DNA of 64,000 bases from Taiwanofungus camphoratus. Its lineage: Eukaryota > Basidiomycota > Agaricomycetes > Polyporales > Taiwanofungaceae. The notes beneath the pieces are model-generated. The model ran no database searches, was not told the DNA's origin, and saw nothing but the letters and a program-made list of their open reading frames with translations. Within the stretch, counting starts at the first letter, position 1. Each line of letters opens with the position of its first letter. The stretch spans positions 1,302,001-1,366,000 of the forward strand of contig CP021221.1 in assembly GCA_003999685.1 (NCBI GenBank), read 5' to 3'. The position numbers and the translations under genes are program-made. Positions 1-11,479 of the stretch are shown here, piece by piece.

Positions 1-111
1 TGCATCATCATGTGTTATGTGTTTAAGCAGCACCTTGACCATTTGAACGAAAAGTTGGCTGAGAAAGAGGAAGAGGAAGGCCGGTCGAAGGGCTTCCGGT
101 ACATGTCGTGA
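1..111 (+). CDS. 3' end of an MFS transporter (allantoate permease-like), partial
   Basis: Only the last 36 codons are inside the window, read in frame 1 to the TGA at 109-111. The peptide starts hydrophobic (CIIMCYVF), as the end of a last membrane helix, then becomes a charged cytoplasmic tail: LDHLNEKLAEKEEEEG followed by KGFRYMS. This tail, with LD.LN near the membrane and an FRY close to the stop, resembles Dal5/allantoate-permease-type major facilitator transporters of fungi. The substrate cannot be told. Identification rests on tail similarity only. Confidence 0.55.
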   Translation, partial: CIIMCYVFKQHLDHLNEKLAEKEEEEGRSKGFRYMS

Positions 112-443
112 TTACCAATGTCAGTTTGAACTTTCCTTGTATTTTTACTGTAGAGACCACCAAAATTTGTTCCGCAATGTCTGGTAGGTATTTCAAGGCG
201 GATCAAACTCGCAAAAGCTCTCTGAAACTGCGAGTTTCAAGTCACCGAATTGAACAAGATTTATGATATGAAGACAAAGTGCAGGATGTATGATAGACTC
301 GGATCTGCTCGGAATAACCTCGGCGGTCCCCCGCTCTAAATACAGCTGATCACTGCTGACTTGACCTGTATCGATTGCAAGACTGGTCAAAAGGTGAGCG
401 GTCCGTAATACTAGCATTCCCAAATTTCTTCTGCCAAAACACC
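112..443. other. Intergenic, MFS 3' flank and beta-mannosidase promoter
   Basis: 332 bases between the transporter stop and the beta-mannosidase start. I see no coding exon that joins to either gene and no clear TATA box; presumably the 3' UTR of one gene and the promoter of the next. Confidence 0.4.
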
Positions 444-3400
444 ATGGCTACCACTAGAACTCTACACGAGGGCTGGACGTTCACACAAGTTGGCGGAGGT
501 GAGGTAGTCAAGGATGGCGAATGGCTGCACGTTCACCACTTCCCGACTACGGTCCATGTCGAACTTCTGAAGCATAAGAGAATCTCTGACCCCGTGAGCA
601 CAATTCATGGTGGCTGGTTTGAAGTCAATTGAGAGGAATGTCTATGAACGATGTAGTTCATCGGCCTACATGAGTGGGATGTGCAGTGTATGCCTATGTA
701 CTATTCAGGGCTACCTGTTGGTCTAATCTGATATCATGCAGGGGTGGGCGAGGTTCCCTGGGCTTTCAAGACCCAGTTCACTGCCAGTAAAGCAGAAACT
801 TCTGCGCCCAACGTTGACCTGGTCTTCGACGGGTTAGACACTTTTGCCGTTGTCGAACTTGTGAGTTGAGTCAACAATGCTGTCATTGGATTGGTACGGA
901 TGATCGCTCCGTAATGTAGAACGGGCAGAAGATCCTGGAGTCAGTGCTACTGTTCTAAGTTTCGCCAAAGCGTGTCTGACATATTTCCAGAACGGAAAAC
1001 CAATTTATTGCTCACAGGGTTTCTGTGAAACCCTATTTGAAAATTGGGGGCAACGACCTTGTCATTACATTTGCTAGTGCTTTTCGTAAGGTATACTTTA
1101 TATGGTGGCTGCATCTGGCTATTGTGAAGTTAACGTCGACGCGTGTAGGGTAGGGAAGTTGAGAAGCAACATCAAAAGCTCAATCTCTGGAACGGCGATT
1201 CTAGTCGTCTCCACGTTCGCAAAGCACAATATAAGTAAGTGTCTCCTGTATGCTAAGTACCACAAAATTGACAGTATTTTGCATTAGCTATGGATGGGAT
1301 TGGGGTTAGTCGAAGTGATCGACTCACATCCTCTGATGATACTGATACTGTCATTTGTAGGCCCAGTGCTCATGACGGCTGGACCATGGAAACCGATTAG
1401 TCTTGAGACTTACGAGGCCCGCATCACTGATATCGACATTCGTAGCAAAGTGTCCGAAGATCTGTCCGCTAACCTCGACGTAAACTTCACTCTTTCGCGT
1501 GATGATCGCAGCATTGCATCAGTGACACTGAAAGGCCCTGATGGTTCTATGGTGATTGGTCAAAGCAGCATTAAGATCAGTAACTCGAATGCTCGAGCAC
1601 AGTTCAAATTATCTCCTGGAGCATATGAGCTTTGGTACCCGGTCGGATATGGCAAACAACCCGTCTACACCGTTGAGATAGAGGTTGCAGATCAGGTGCT
1701 TCATCATCCTTCGCTATGTGATGATTTCTGGAACTTACACACAAGTGTGCCACCCGCTTCACAGCATGGTAGGGTTCTCGATGCTAAGGTTCAGAAAATC
1801 GCCTTCCGTCGAGCTCGTATCGTTCAAGATCCACTCGTCGACCAAGAGGGACGGACATTCCTCTTCGAGATTAATAATATCAGGATATTCTGTGGTGGTA
1901 TATGAAGGATCACTTGTTGGCTAGTGTCCGATTTGTGCTGACGAGCACCCTAAATCTTCGTCCAGGTTCTAACTGGACCCCCCCGGATTCTTTCCTCACC
2001 ACGTGTGTTATGTTCCGTGGGATTCCGCTTGCCTTTTGCTGATGTGTAGCAATCTAGGATGACTCGTGAGAGGTACAAATCATGGTTGCAGCTTCTCGTC
2101 GATGGGAATCAGAACATGGTTCGCGTATGGGGAGGTGGGATCTACGAGGCCGACGACTTCTATGACATCTGTGATGGTACAGCTGCATAAGGGCTTTATT
2201 TTGACCATTTTCTGATTCAATGTTTACGTAGAGCTTGGCATCTTGGTATGGCAAGACTTTATGTTCGGCTGCGGTCAAGTATGTTATCTGATATCTACTG
2301 TATGCTTCTCATCTGATAAATCGGTGAACAGTATCCCGCATATGATTCCTTCACGAAGTCGGTTGAGAAAGAGGCAGAGCACAATGTCAAGAGGCTGCGG
2401 CACCATCCATCAGTGGTCATTTTCGGTGAGTACTAGAGCCAAGCTGAACCCGTCATAGTAGCGAAACTTGTTGACGAGGTTCTTCGAAGCTGGGAATAAT
2501 GAAGGTTCGTCATGAGACAAACCTGGTTTCACAGAAGCAGGTCTCAATTACTGGCAGACTACCAACTTGCGGAGTCATGCAAGCTCGATCTGGACTATTC
2601 TGATGAGAGCTCCGATTTCCGCAAGACAACTTTTCCAGGGCGTTACATCTATGAGCGCCTTCTGCCGTCGGTCGTGGAGAGGTTTAGTGATGTGTACTAT
2701 CATCGCAGTTCCCCATACAGTGGATTCGGCAAGGTGACTACTGATCGCAACTACGGCGACCTTCACCAATGTAAATTCAAATTAATTGTTCCTTGTGCCT
2801 TGTCTGACGTGCCAATGCGTCAATTTTGCTACTAGGGAATGTATGGCACGGGTCGCAAGAGCCTTGGCACAACTGGGACATATTGTCAGGCCGTTTTGTA
2901 TCAGAATTCGGAATGTACGCGCTTCATTTCGCTCTCGTGATTGCGTTTTGACGCCACGAAATAGGGAGGCATATCCCGACATCCGTACTGTCGACTACTG
3001 GCTGGGCGCGGACAAGTCTGAGCGTTATCCACAGTCAAGGTTCGTTCATCTTGACTAGCACTTATTCATTGGTAACCTATAATGTCGCGCAGGACTATGA
3101 ACAGTCACAACAAAGCGGATGGTTTTGAGAGACGTTTAGAGGTAAATTCTCGAGCATTCCGGCAGACAAGAATTCAAGAATTCAATGCAATTCATTCTAG
3201 CTGTACCTGGTTGAAAATTTCAAGCACGCCTTCGACATGGAAAGGTGAGCGGTTCAACTGAATTGATAGAACACCTTTTCAGCGCTTGTCCACGCACATT
3301 CATCGCATGTGCACAGTTATGTGTACTACACACAGGTCATGCAAGCCGAGACGCTTGCTTCTGCGTATCGTCTATGGAGACGGAATTGGCAGGGCAAAGG

Positions 3401-4248
3401 CAAGGAATATACTGCCGGCGCCCTGGTGTGGCAGGTATGTAAAGATTCGCAGGCCTCTGGCTCGTGTGATCACTTATGGGGAAAAAATAGATCAATGACT
3501 GTTGGCCGACGACCTCATGGGCAATCGTGGACTATTTCCTACGTCTTAAACCTGCATATTTCACCATCAAGCGCGAGTTGCGTCCATTCACGGTCGGCAT
3601 GACTCGTAGAGAGAGAAAGACATTCGCAGACGACCTGACCGCAGCCTTCTTCACTGTCGAGACCGTTCTCGAGATCTGGGGTACCAATAGTTCGTTGTCG
3701 GACAAAAAGGCGACCCTAGAAGTCACCACGTTTGACTTGCACTCTGAGTGGAGACAGAAGTTCACGAAGGAAGTGACCCTCGCGCCTAACGCCAGCACGG
3801 AATTATTCAAAGGCGAATTGCCAGGACAGCCCAAAAGGACAAAATTGAGCGAGGTTCCCAAGACCCTCATTGTATCCGCGAGACTTCTCGATGAGAGTGG
3901 TGTCGTGCTTGGGCGATACTCCAACTGGTATGTCATTTAATCGATGATCAGTCGGTAACATGTTTCTTTTCTGGGAGCAATACTTCTAGGCCCGAGCCCT
4001 TCAAGTTCATTCGATTCCCCGATATCAAAGACCTCGGCCTTAAAATCTCCGTGGGGCCAGATGGTGAATCTGTCCAGCTCTCCACGAAGAAACCGATCAA
4101 AGGGATCGTTCTCGACGTCGATGGTGATTATGTACGATGGAGCGACCAGGCCATTGATCTTGTGCCAGATGACCCGCAAGTGATCAAGGCGGTTGGATTA
4201 AGGGGTCGGCAGGTCAAGGCGAGATTCCTTGGGGACGGTAGTGCGTAG
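444..4248 (+). CDS. Beta-mannosidase, GH2, MndB-type
   Basis: Hydrolyses terminal beta-1,4-mannose from manno-oligosaccharides; no signal peptide, so probably intracellular like fungal MndB. Twenty-two exons join in frame to 858 aa: 444-593, 657-687, 742-860, 920-939, 991-1090, 1149-1234, 1288-1304, 1361-1695, 1765-1897, 1966-2002, 2058-2176, 2232-2278, 2332-2425, 2490-2504, 2558-2770, 2836-2914, 2965-3039, 3093-3141, 3201-3244, 3317-3434, 3491-3927, 3990-4248. The GH2 acid/base Glu is E434 in the AGNNED motif; the nucleophile is E529 in VSEFGM. WGGGIYE and the W-rich active-site segment (WHGSQEPWHNW) are intact. The start follows from the usual N-terminus, with HEGWTFTQVG soon after Met1. 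Length matches the family. It converges with the Rheb gene. Very small exons (15, 17 and 20 nt) will defeat automatic predictors. Confidence 0.96.
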
Positions 4249-4813
4249 GCATCTAGAGCGTGTGGATGAAACGAGGCGAATAACATGGTCTCATACATAG
4301 CGCTGAAGCTATTTGTACTCCTTGGACTAGCTATATTTGTTGCAGTGAAGGGTCGAAGAATGATATAGTTCTTGATGCTCTGTCGTCATTACCTTGCCTA
4401 TTCCGTATCTCAGACACAACTATAGTGCAACAGTTAAGATAAGCATTCATGCAATTATGAACCCCCAGGGAGATTGGTACAGTGTAGATGCCTCGATAGA
4501 GACCAGTGTACGACAACGAAAACAAATCATACAAACTTTACACAGTAGTAAGGATAAACAACCAGAACGACTGACTCGAAGGTCATAGTCCAATATACAA
4601 GAACAGAACGTGCAACCCAAGGAGAAAGCGAGAACGTTCACGACGTCGATGACAAGGACCAGGGGATGCAAAAGCAGGACACGACGAGGTACGAAACGTA
4701 GATAATGAACCAATGCGGTGGATGTGTAGGAGATTGTGGAGGTGGCGCGAGGAGTGCTACTGTCTATGAGCCAATGCAAAATGCCAGAGAATAATAGAAA
4801 AGTCTAGGCTACA
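4249..4813. other. Convergent 3' intergenic region
   Basis: 565 bases between the stops of beta-mannosidase (+) and Rheb (-). Open frames here are short and fit neither gene; it probably holds both 3' UTRs. Nothing else seen. Confidence 0.4.
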
Positions 4814-5684
4814 TCACATAATGATGCATTTGCTGGCTGGAGGTTCAGTCTTGCTACTTGGCGAGCTTTTCTCGATTTCTTGTAAACACAATTCAAAGAC
4901 TCGCGCTATGTGGCATGTTCCATTCATGAGCGATCACCTCATCGGGGGACTTGGGACAGTTCTCAGAATGAAACTCACCAACGTTAACGTTGGCCTTCGC
5001 ACTAGACTCGATCCATGCCGCATGATGTCTGTTAGCAAGATCCTGACCTTCATTCTGAGCCACCTGTCTGGATATGCTGTGAGGAAAACGAAAATGTGGG
5101 CGACAGATCGCGAAGAGCGGTGCTAGACGCGAAAGCGACGAAGGGGCGTGGCATGCTCAGAGACACACCTTTGCTGCAAATCGGACTTTGCACCAACAAT
5201 AACACAGGGAATTTGGTTTATGCCGGAGAACTCGGCGATCTTGTCATAGATAACCCGGACCATATCGAAAGACTTGCGTGAAGCGACGGAATATACCAGG
5301 ACGAAGCCATGGGTCCCAATAGCGTGTTTCGCGTTCAAAAGCGTGTATTCGTCCTATGAACCTGAGTTAGAGACATTGTCACCGCCAAAAAGAACAAAAG
5401 AGAAAAAGGAGGATACCTGGCCAGCGGTGTCGATGATGTCACAATCGTATTCAACGCCCTTGTAGTTTATGCTCTTTGTAAAAGTGCTCTCGATGGTAGG
5501 GTAGTAGGACTCGACAAAATGGTTCTCGATGAACTGAATAACGAGCGACGACTTGCCTGTGTCGTCAAGTTTGTGAGAACGGCGTTTTTACGCTGAGGTC
5601 GCCTGCGTGTATGGAACATGGCTCACCGACTGAACGAGAACCGAGGACGGCGATTTTTCTCTTGCTGAGAATGTCTCCGGGCAT
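4814..5684 (-). CDS. rhb1: Rheb-family small GTPase
   Basis: Ras-superfamily GTPase that in fungi and animals activates TORC1 in response to nutrients. Five exons on the minus strand (5684-5627, 5556-5417, 5353-5169, 5076-4979, 4905-4814) give 190 aa. The P-loop GSRSVGKSS has the Arg-Ser typical of Rheb where Ras has Gly-Gly. YPTIE is the effector region and DTAGQ (62-66) the switch II box. The G4 box reads GAKSD, with Ala where Asn or Thr is usual, and the SAK box is present. The C-terminus CIIM is a CaaX farnesylation signal, so the protein should sit on endomembranes. Start chosen at the Met just before the P-loop. It converges with the mannosidase gene and has a long upstream region. Confidence 0.95.
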
Positions 5685-8684
5685 GACGAGAAAGAAGAAG
5701 AATGAGAAAGGCTGAAGAGTAGGGGGCAGGGGGATTAAAGAGAGCAATAAAGGGGGAGAGGGGTGGTCGAGTTGAAAATTAGGGAGGTAGTTATGAGGGG
5801 TGTGGCCGCTAAGCGAAGACCCTAAAGTGGTTGCCACCAGAATGATCCGCGCCGTTTCTCCGTACTGTCCGCGCTGCAAAAAAAAAATGGTCGCGAGCTG
5901 GTGCGAACAAGAGCGTCTGAAACACCGAAGAGGGGCGAGAATTGACCCAGTGGGCGGTGAACCATGATTTAGCCTTTTAACCTGGGCACTTGCCACTTGG
6001 AATGTTGGCTGGCCAGACATCCGAACCCCCTAACCGGGATGCGGACCTACATATGAACACCCAATCTCGAGCCAAACCAGTGTCTCATCTGCGGCCACGC
6101 CGTGCCTCTTTCTTCAATGTGTCCGAGGGCTTTTCTCCCATTCCATCACCCGGCATGTCCTACTGCTCATGGCTCCGTGGCCGCTCATGTCCTCCTGTCG
6201 ACCGTCGCTGCATTCCACCTTCCCGCTTTACGTTCTTGTACGTCCTCATGCGGACCAAGGCGCCTCACCTGAACTATGCATCCAGGTCGGGTGACGGTCC
6301 AAACCCATCAACTCCGCGGTCCTATGCTGTCCTTTTACGCAGTCTGGAGCAGCGTGATCAACTCTGTTCGACTGGCTTCGTAGCCGGCAACCCCTGCTTC
6401 CGCGGTTCTCAAGGACCCCGCTCGTAGACCCAGTCTAGAGTGCCTCGGATGTTCTCAATTATTAGTGCCATCGATGCGTGGGCGTATATGTGTGTCCTTT
6501 TTCGATAATGTAAGGACCCTTGCATGCTGCAGGCCGGCGCGAAGATATGGTCTGCCGTAAAGCACAAATTGCGATTGGTACTCCTTATTCACTTTTCACC
6601 CACGACCTCACAGCATAAGCACACCACCTCCGCGCTTGACTAGCCTTTTTGACACTTCACACGATACTTGTGATGATGCCTTGTCAGCGCTGGCATCCAC
6701 ATCCATATCTATATCATCGCCATACACGCTCCAACTCTGGTGGGCATATATGGGATGATGATGATCAAATCAGCATTTATAACAAGCAAACCAATACTAA
6801 GACGCAGTGTCTCCCGGTAAGTACAAACAGTAGGCATCAGAATCCGCCACCGATTTATCCTATGCCCGAATAACAGTCTATTGTAGGTGGGGGCATATAT
6901 GGGAGATGCGGCGCAGGGCCCAATGGACACATCCCAATGAAGAGAGTGCTGTTGTCGCCAGCTTGTCAGCCGCCCGTTTTTTGGACAGATCAACTCTGAT
7001 AAGGGGGCGTGTTCGGTTGCATAGCGCCGGGTATAACCTTCTATCCGTCATTGGTTATATAGGACCGGAGCTGCATAGCGCGCGCTGTCCGTCCGGTCCG
7101 TCTAGAATGTCAGAGGTGTGGAGACCACACTAGATGGAGTTGCAGCTCGAAAGCTCCCGCAGGAACGACAGTATTCAGTGCGCGACGATCAGCCACGCAA
7201 AATCAGGGTGCGAATCTAAAGCAAAATCAGCTCAGGCGCTATAAAGTGAGTAGGCACACGAATTGCCCGAATGCATGTTCGTTAGTCCGAGAATGGGCCA
7301 AGGGAACGGAAAGCCCGGCATGGAAGTAATGAATACCATACTATCCCGCGCATGTCTAGGAAGGCGCCACTCGGTCACAACAATCAAGAGGGCGCATTCG
7401 GGCCTTGCCTATTGGACATGCTGACTACCCATACACGCTGGTTGCCGCTGTAGAAGGCGTCGTCAGGGCCACAACAGACTACGAATCTCCGTCATTGGCA
7501 TTGTCACCGAGATACCCTGGGGGGTGAAAATAAGGGCTGTAAGCATCGGAACGAATAGAAAGACTAGAATGGCTCGGCGAGGCAGCAGCAGCACAAATCT
7601 GTATATTACTTAGGGTTCGGTGAATCGGACAATACTAGCCTGCGCTCCAACGAGGTTTGCAGGTCCTCGTCGAGTACTGGCAGGCATTTGGATTTTCTGA
7701 GGAAATAGCAGGCCAATACCGCATTCAGTGTTTCATTTCCGTCAGGAGTCGCTTGGAACTGTGGTCCAAGACCACCTTGATTATCTATTCCCAGCGCATC
7801 AGCAACATTGTTTAGGCCCACGCGGGAGCAGCCGCAGACATGATTGAGTTCGCAAGTCCCGGATGTTATCTTTGAAAGCATGGCAGGACAGAGTTATGTT
7901 CCGTGAGACACCGGCCATCTATGTATCTATATTTCGGCTCGCTGCGCGAAGGTGTGTCGAGCGAATAATGAAGTGATGGAAGGCGGACTTAACACGGAAC
8001 ATGGTCTATGTTGTGGAAGCCGATAGACAAGCGCGAACTTGTTCACCTCTACCAGTGTATTCTGCGACACAGGATTTAGGTATGCACCTAAAATCCTGTA
8101 GCAAGACTGCGTTCGTTGGGGAGAGAAGCCGCATCGGATGTATATCTGCAATTCAGTGGACGAAGAAGCAGTAAGTATTCGTAAGTCGCGCAATACACTC
8201 TGCGAGCTACGTTAATCATACTGTATGGACCCACATTCAGACTCTACCCTATTGGTTGGTGGTTGTAAGTGTCGCTGGAAAACTAGGGTTCACGCCCAGT
8301 AGAACCATATCCATGAAAGGCATAGAATGCGTTCAAGTGCTGACAATGTCTTGCGTATATAAGTAGGTGTGGGACTGACTGGTGGTGAGGACTCACCGAG
8401 TTGCAACGTGTCGTCGTTGCAATCATACACATAATTAGTCCATTCAGGAAATGCAAAGATAGCCATAGCGTGGATGCTATGAATGGATCATATACCTTGG
8501 CCCAATACTGTCACAATCTCGCGACACAGACGAGGATGTCTCGCAATTTATAGCACGAATCTAATATGCCATGTTTCCGGTCAGTGGACGAACTATCCCT
8601 GACCGCATATTTGACAGGCCCCCAACTTGACACCCTCATGATTCTTGGCTTCACTACACTCAAATCTCTCTATCCATGTGCATA
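5685..8684. other. Gene-poor interval
   Basis: Three kilobases upstream of Rheb without a recognised gene. The first few hundred bases should hold the Rheb promoter; a polypurine stretch lies at about 5690-5760 and an A-run at 5879-5887. A 145-codon plus-strand frame at 5990-6427 has a Pro/Arg/Ser-rich composition and no recognisable family, so I do not call it. The 14-mer GGGCATATATGGGA occurs twice in direct orientation (6742-6755 and 6891-6904). One minus-strand candidate (7606-7881) is listed separately. Confidence 0.4.
7606..7881 (-). CDS. Possible small unrecognised protein
   Basis: A 91-codon minus-strand frame starting with ATG. Composition is protein-like: GLNNVADALGIDN and an acidic stretch (VLDEDLQTSLE), with Cys residues near the N-terminus. 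No family recognised and no signal peptide is evident. A second minus-strand frame lies just upstream (7927-8193) but I found no convincing splice between them. It may be a real short gene, an exon of a gene I cannot assemble, or chance. Confidence 0.2.
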   Translation of the reverse strand: MLSKITSGTCELNHVCGCSRVGLNNVADALGIDNQGGLGPQFQATPDGNETLNAVLACYFLRKSKCLPVLDEDLQTSLERRLVLSDSPNPK

Positions 8685-8686
8685 TA

Positions 8687-9425
8687 CTGTACTGGCACGA
8701 CCATAGGTTCAGTCACGCGTCACAGGCCCCCTTGAACTGGGCAGTTAGTTCAAATGTCACGCGTCCCAAGGGGGTCTGAACTGGGGTCCGAACCATTGGT
8801 CACACAGGCGAAAACCACTGTTTCCTGGCTGTTCAGCCCTCAGTTGAGACTCAAAACAGCTTGTAAACTCTAGTGGCATCCTATAGAAGTAACAAATAAG
8901 ACAATTGCATTGAAAACTACTGTAGTTTTTTGTCTTTTTACAGGTGGCTTGGATGTCTTTTGGAGCCTGTTTGCAAACAGTTTTGCAAAGGCTTCTAGCT
9001 CCTTAATGACATTACACAGATATGCCGAGAAAGCTGCTGGCTCATCTTGATCTATGGTTGCATTTCAGGTACCAAAGTCATGCTCAGCGGCAGAGAGCAA
9101 GTCTGTAATGTTCAAGTATGACTTGTAAATTACTATATACATAAGTTGGGTCTTATGATTAGTGCTGTTTTTCTCCACATTTCGCTAAGTGACCTACAAA
9201 CATCACACTAAATAGGTTGCTAGCTCAATATTCTATTGCAAAAGCAGGTGTCACACCAGTTTAGGACGGACCTTAGGTCCTTAGTTCAGTCACAAATGTG
9301 TCACACCCACACTTGAACTGAACTAAGGGCTCTGTCCTGCATCACGCGGGCCCTTGAACTAAAAAAAATGTGGTTCAAGGGTGTCACACGTCACACCGGC
9401 TGAACCTATGGTCATGCCAGTACAG
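8687..9425. mobile_element. Non-autonomous TA-flanked DNA element with terminal inverted repeats (Tc1/mariner-like)
   Basis: Both ends carry the same 26-bp inverted repeat beginning CTGTACTGGCAYGACC and running to GGTTCAG, with one mismatch (C/T at position 13). A TA dinucleotide flanks each end (8685-8686 and 9426-9427), the target-site duplication of Tc1/mariner-type elements. The 739-bp body has subterminal repeats of TTGAACT and GTCAC motifs near both ends (about 8710-8810 and 9245-9400). It has no intact transposase; one minus-strand frame of about 64 codons (roughly 8875-9065) may be a remnant. Superfamily is inferred from the TA duplication only. Confidence 0.75.
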
Positions 9426-9427
9426 TA

Positions 9428-10179
9428 TGCTTGCTCTCATGTCGAGCTTGGACAACGATCACAGATGAAGTGGTCGAGTCCCACCCGTCGAGGAATCCCT
9501 GTGACGGGTGGAGAAGGGACTATATAGACACGCACGAAATGAGCTCAATAATGCTGATTGGCTCTAGTCAACGCAAGAAGGTGTTGTGCTGTGTCCGGCT
9601 CTGGCTTAGGATACCGGTAAACGCATCGCTTACTAGGAGTTTCAGGTCTTGAAAGCTTGATACTTCGGGCCGGTTTGTCTAGTAATGAAACAGCAATAGA
9701 TTGATTCGCTTTCTGTGTAACCGAGACAAAAATATCATAAATATGAGGAACACGATGTGACATGAAGAAATCACGGGCTTGTAAAGATCATGATAGAGAA
9801 CTATCCGCGAATGGGAGTCTGCCAGTCGACCCAAAACTTCCGACTTCCAAGTTCAAGTCGCCCGCTGCAGGACTGCCACCGGGTTCAGTGTCTTCTTATA
9901 GTATTGAGCCAATGAATGTGTGCTTAGTCTAGACTCTAGAGGTGCATACCAGTAAATTTGAGTTGGCATCATGTTGGTACAGCAGAAGGCCATGTCCCGA
10001 CACGATCCCGTGACCAAATGAGAGGAGCAACGACGGCCACGTGAGCGTTCGTTTTCGAATACAAGTTGGCGAACGAGGTCAGCCACATTCCTTGGCTCTG
10101 ACCATCACTCACGACTACTGTATTTCATTGTTCTCTCATTCTTGCTTATTGCTCAAACATCTCACCTCCCTGAAGCATC
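9428..10179. other. Intergenic, upstream of Spo12-domain gene
   Basis: Between the mobile element and the Spo12-domain start. No supported coding exon. The last stretch (10100-10170) is pyrimidine-rich, as common around fungal transcription starts. Confidence 0.4.
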
Positions 10180-10693
10180 ATGTCCGCAACAACAACGCCC
10201 AATGACTCTCCAGCCCACGCTCCCATTCAACCGCTGCACAACCCATCCCAGGCAGCACATGTTGTTGTGCCACAAGCACCACTGGGTAACGCGACCAACG
10301 GTCATGCATCACAAGCGCCAGGGATGGGTGCAAAAGCCCTGTTGGCGAAGAAGATCGCCAAGAGCAAGTGAGTCTGATTAGTGGCGCACTTGCGGATTGG
10401 CCCATCTAAGATATACTTTGGACAGTAACTCTTACATCTCACCGACTGACAAAATGATGACACCTGTCAGTCAGAAGCTGAGCGCCTCAAAGAAGAAACA
10501 CTTCTCGAAGTAAGTCAATGCATCAGTGAAAACTGCAGGAGGTACTCATTATTTCCCTGTTAGGAGCGCAAAACCTATGCAGTCCCTGTTCACTCAGAAG
10601 GAAGTGAGCTCCGATCCGGAGAGCTCGAATGAAGATCTCGCCGAGTCACCACAGGATCTCCAGATGATGGGCGAGGATGATAATCCATTCTAA
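10180..10693 (+). CDS. Spo12-domain protein (mitotic exit regulator family)
   Basis: Three exons (10180-10367, 10426-10509, 10564-10693) give 133 aa. The family signature lies at residues 64-91: NSYISPTDKMMTPVSQKL followed by a Lys-rich ASKKKHF. This matches the short Spo12 domain; in yeast Spo12 acts in the FEAR network that releases Cdc14 at anaphase. The N-terminal 60 residues are Pro/Ala/His-rich and probably disordered. The C-terminus is acidic and ends DDNPF. Ser/Thr-Pro sites in the domain suggest CDK regulation, an inference. Good agreement of frame across both introns makes the model firm. Confidence 0.88.
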
Positions 10694-11479
10694 ACTCTCT
10701 TCGTCGGCTGTCGCGAGTTACAGAATTCTGTGGTGTTTATCTTGTATGATCGGTTGTTTCTACGTTATGCACTATTCCTCTACCATCCGTCTGTCTTATC
10801 TAGCTGTTGCATCTGATATGCGAATTGTAATTTTTGACGGTTATGTAGACTGATATACGGTGTACGGCGAACTCGACCCGACAAGACGATTGTGGCAACT
10901 TGACTGTCCCGATCATCTTCGCACGTAGACATAACGCATAACGTATCATGAAATCGTTGTCAGCAGCGAATGTCCCTCATCGAACAATCAATCCAGTATC
11001 AATGAATCATCCATAACGAACGTTCCAATTCAACGTTTGTACGGATCTATGGGTATCGAACTTTGCATTCTTTAGTGTTCCGTTTGTTCGCTCTAATCTT
11101 GACTAGCCGTTTGCAATAACGCTCTCGGGGTTGGATACAGGCGCATCAGGAAGGACTATATATATGTACACGTCAGACAGGAGCGCTGGTGAGCTGATAC
11201 TATCCTAGGCCCCATCGCACACACACACACACACATGGAGAGCGGACTAGACCGCTCACAGCACTGACGCATTTTACAACGAACCCAAAAGTATGAGGAT
11301 TCCATTATAAATGACCGAACAGCAGTAGAGAAGACAGATCAGAGCCCATTGCCCGGGGTCCACTAAAAGTCCAAGAGGGACGGCATATTGATAGATGTCC
11401 ATGACCCTGAAATGCAGCAGTATAGTATAAAGGAATGACAGCGATACCACGCGAATGAACCCCTCGAACGACAAGCCCT
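10694..11479. other. Convergent 3' intergenic region
   Basis: Region between the Spo12-domain stop and the chitin synthase stop, presumably two 3' UTRs. It contains the (CA)9 microsatellite. The open frame running on from the chitin synthase last exon into this region is an intron and 3' UTR read-through. Confidence 0.4.
11218..11235. repeat. (CA)9 microsatellite
   Basis: Nine uninterrupted CA units in the intergenic 3' region of the chitin synthase gene. Likely length-polymorphic. Confidence 0.9.

Noticed and set aside
3532-3936. 134-codon minus-strand frame
   Set aside because: Antisense to beta-mannosidase exon 21, which is in frame with the enzyme.
5990-6427. 145-codon plus-strand frame upstream of Rheb
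   Set aside because: Composition is Pro/Arg/Ser-rich without any recognisable domain, and no splice partners were found; likely chance.
11274-11479. Continuation of the chitin synthase frame past 11583 to 11274
   Set aside because: Reads through a GTAAGT donor; the family C-terminus [13 protein letters not shown] is encoded by the separate last exon.
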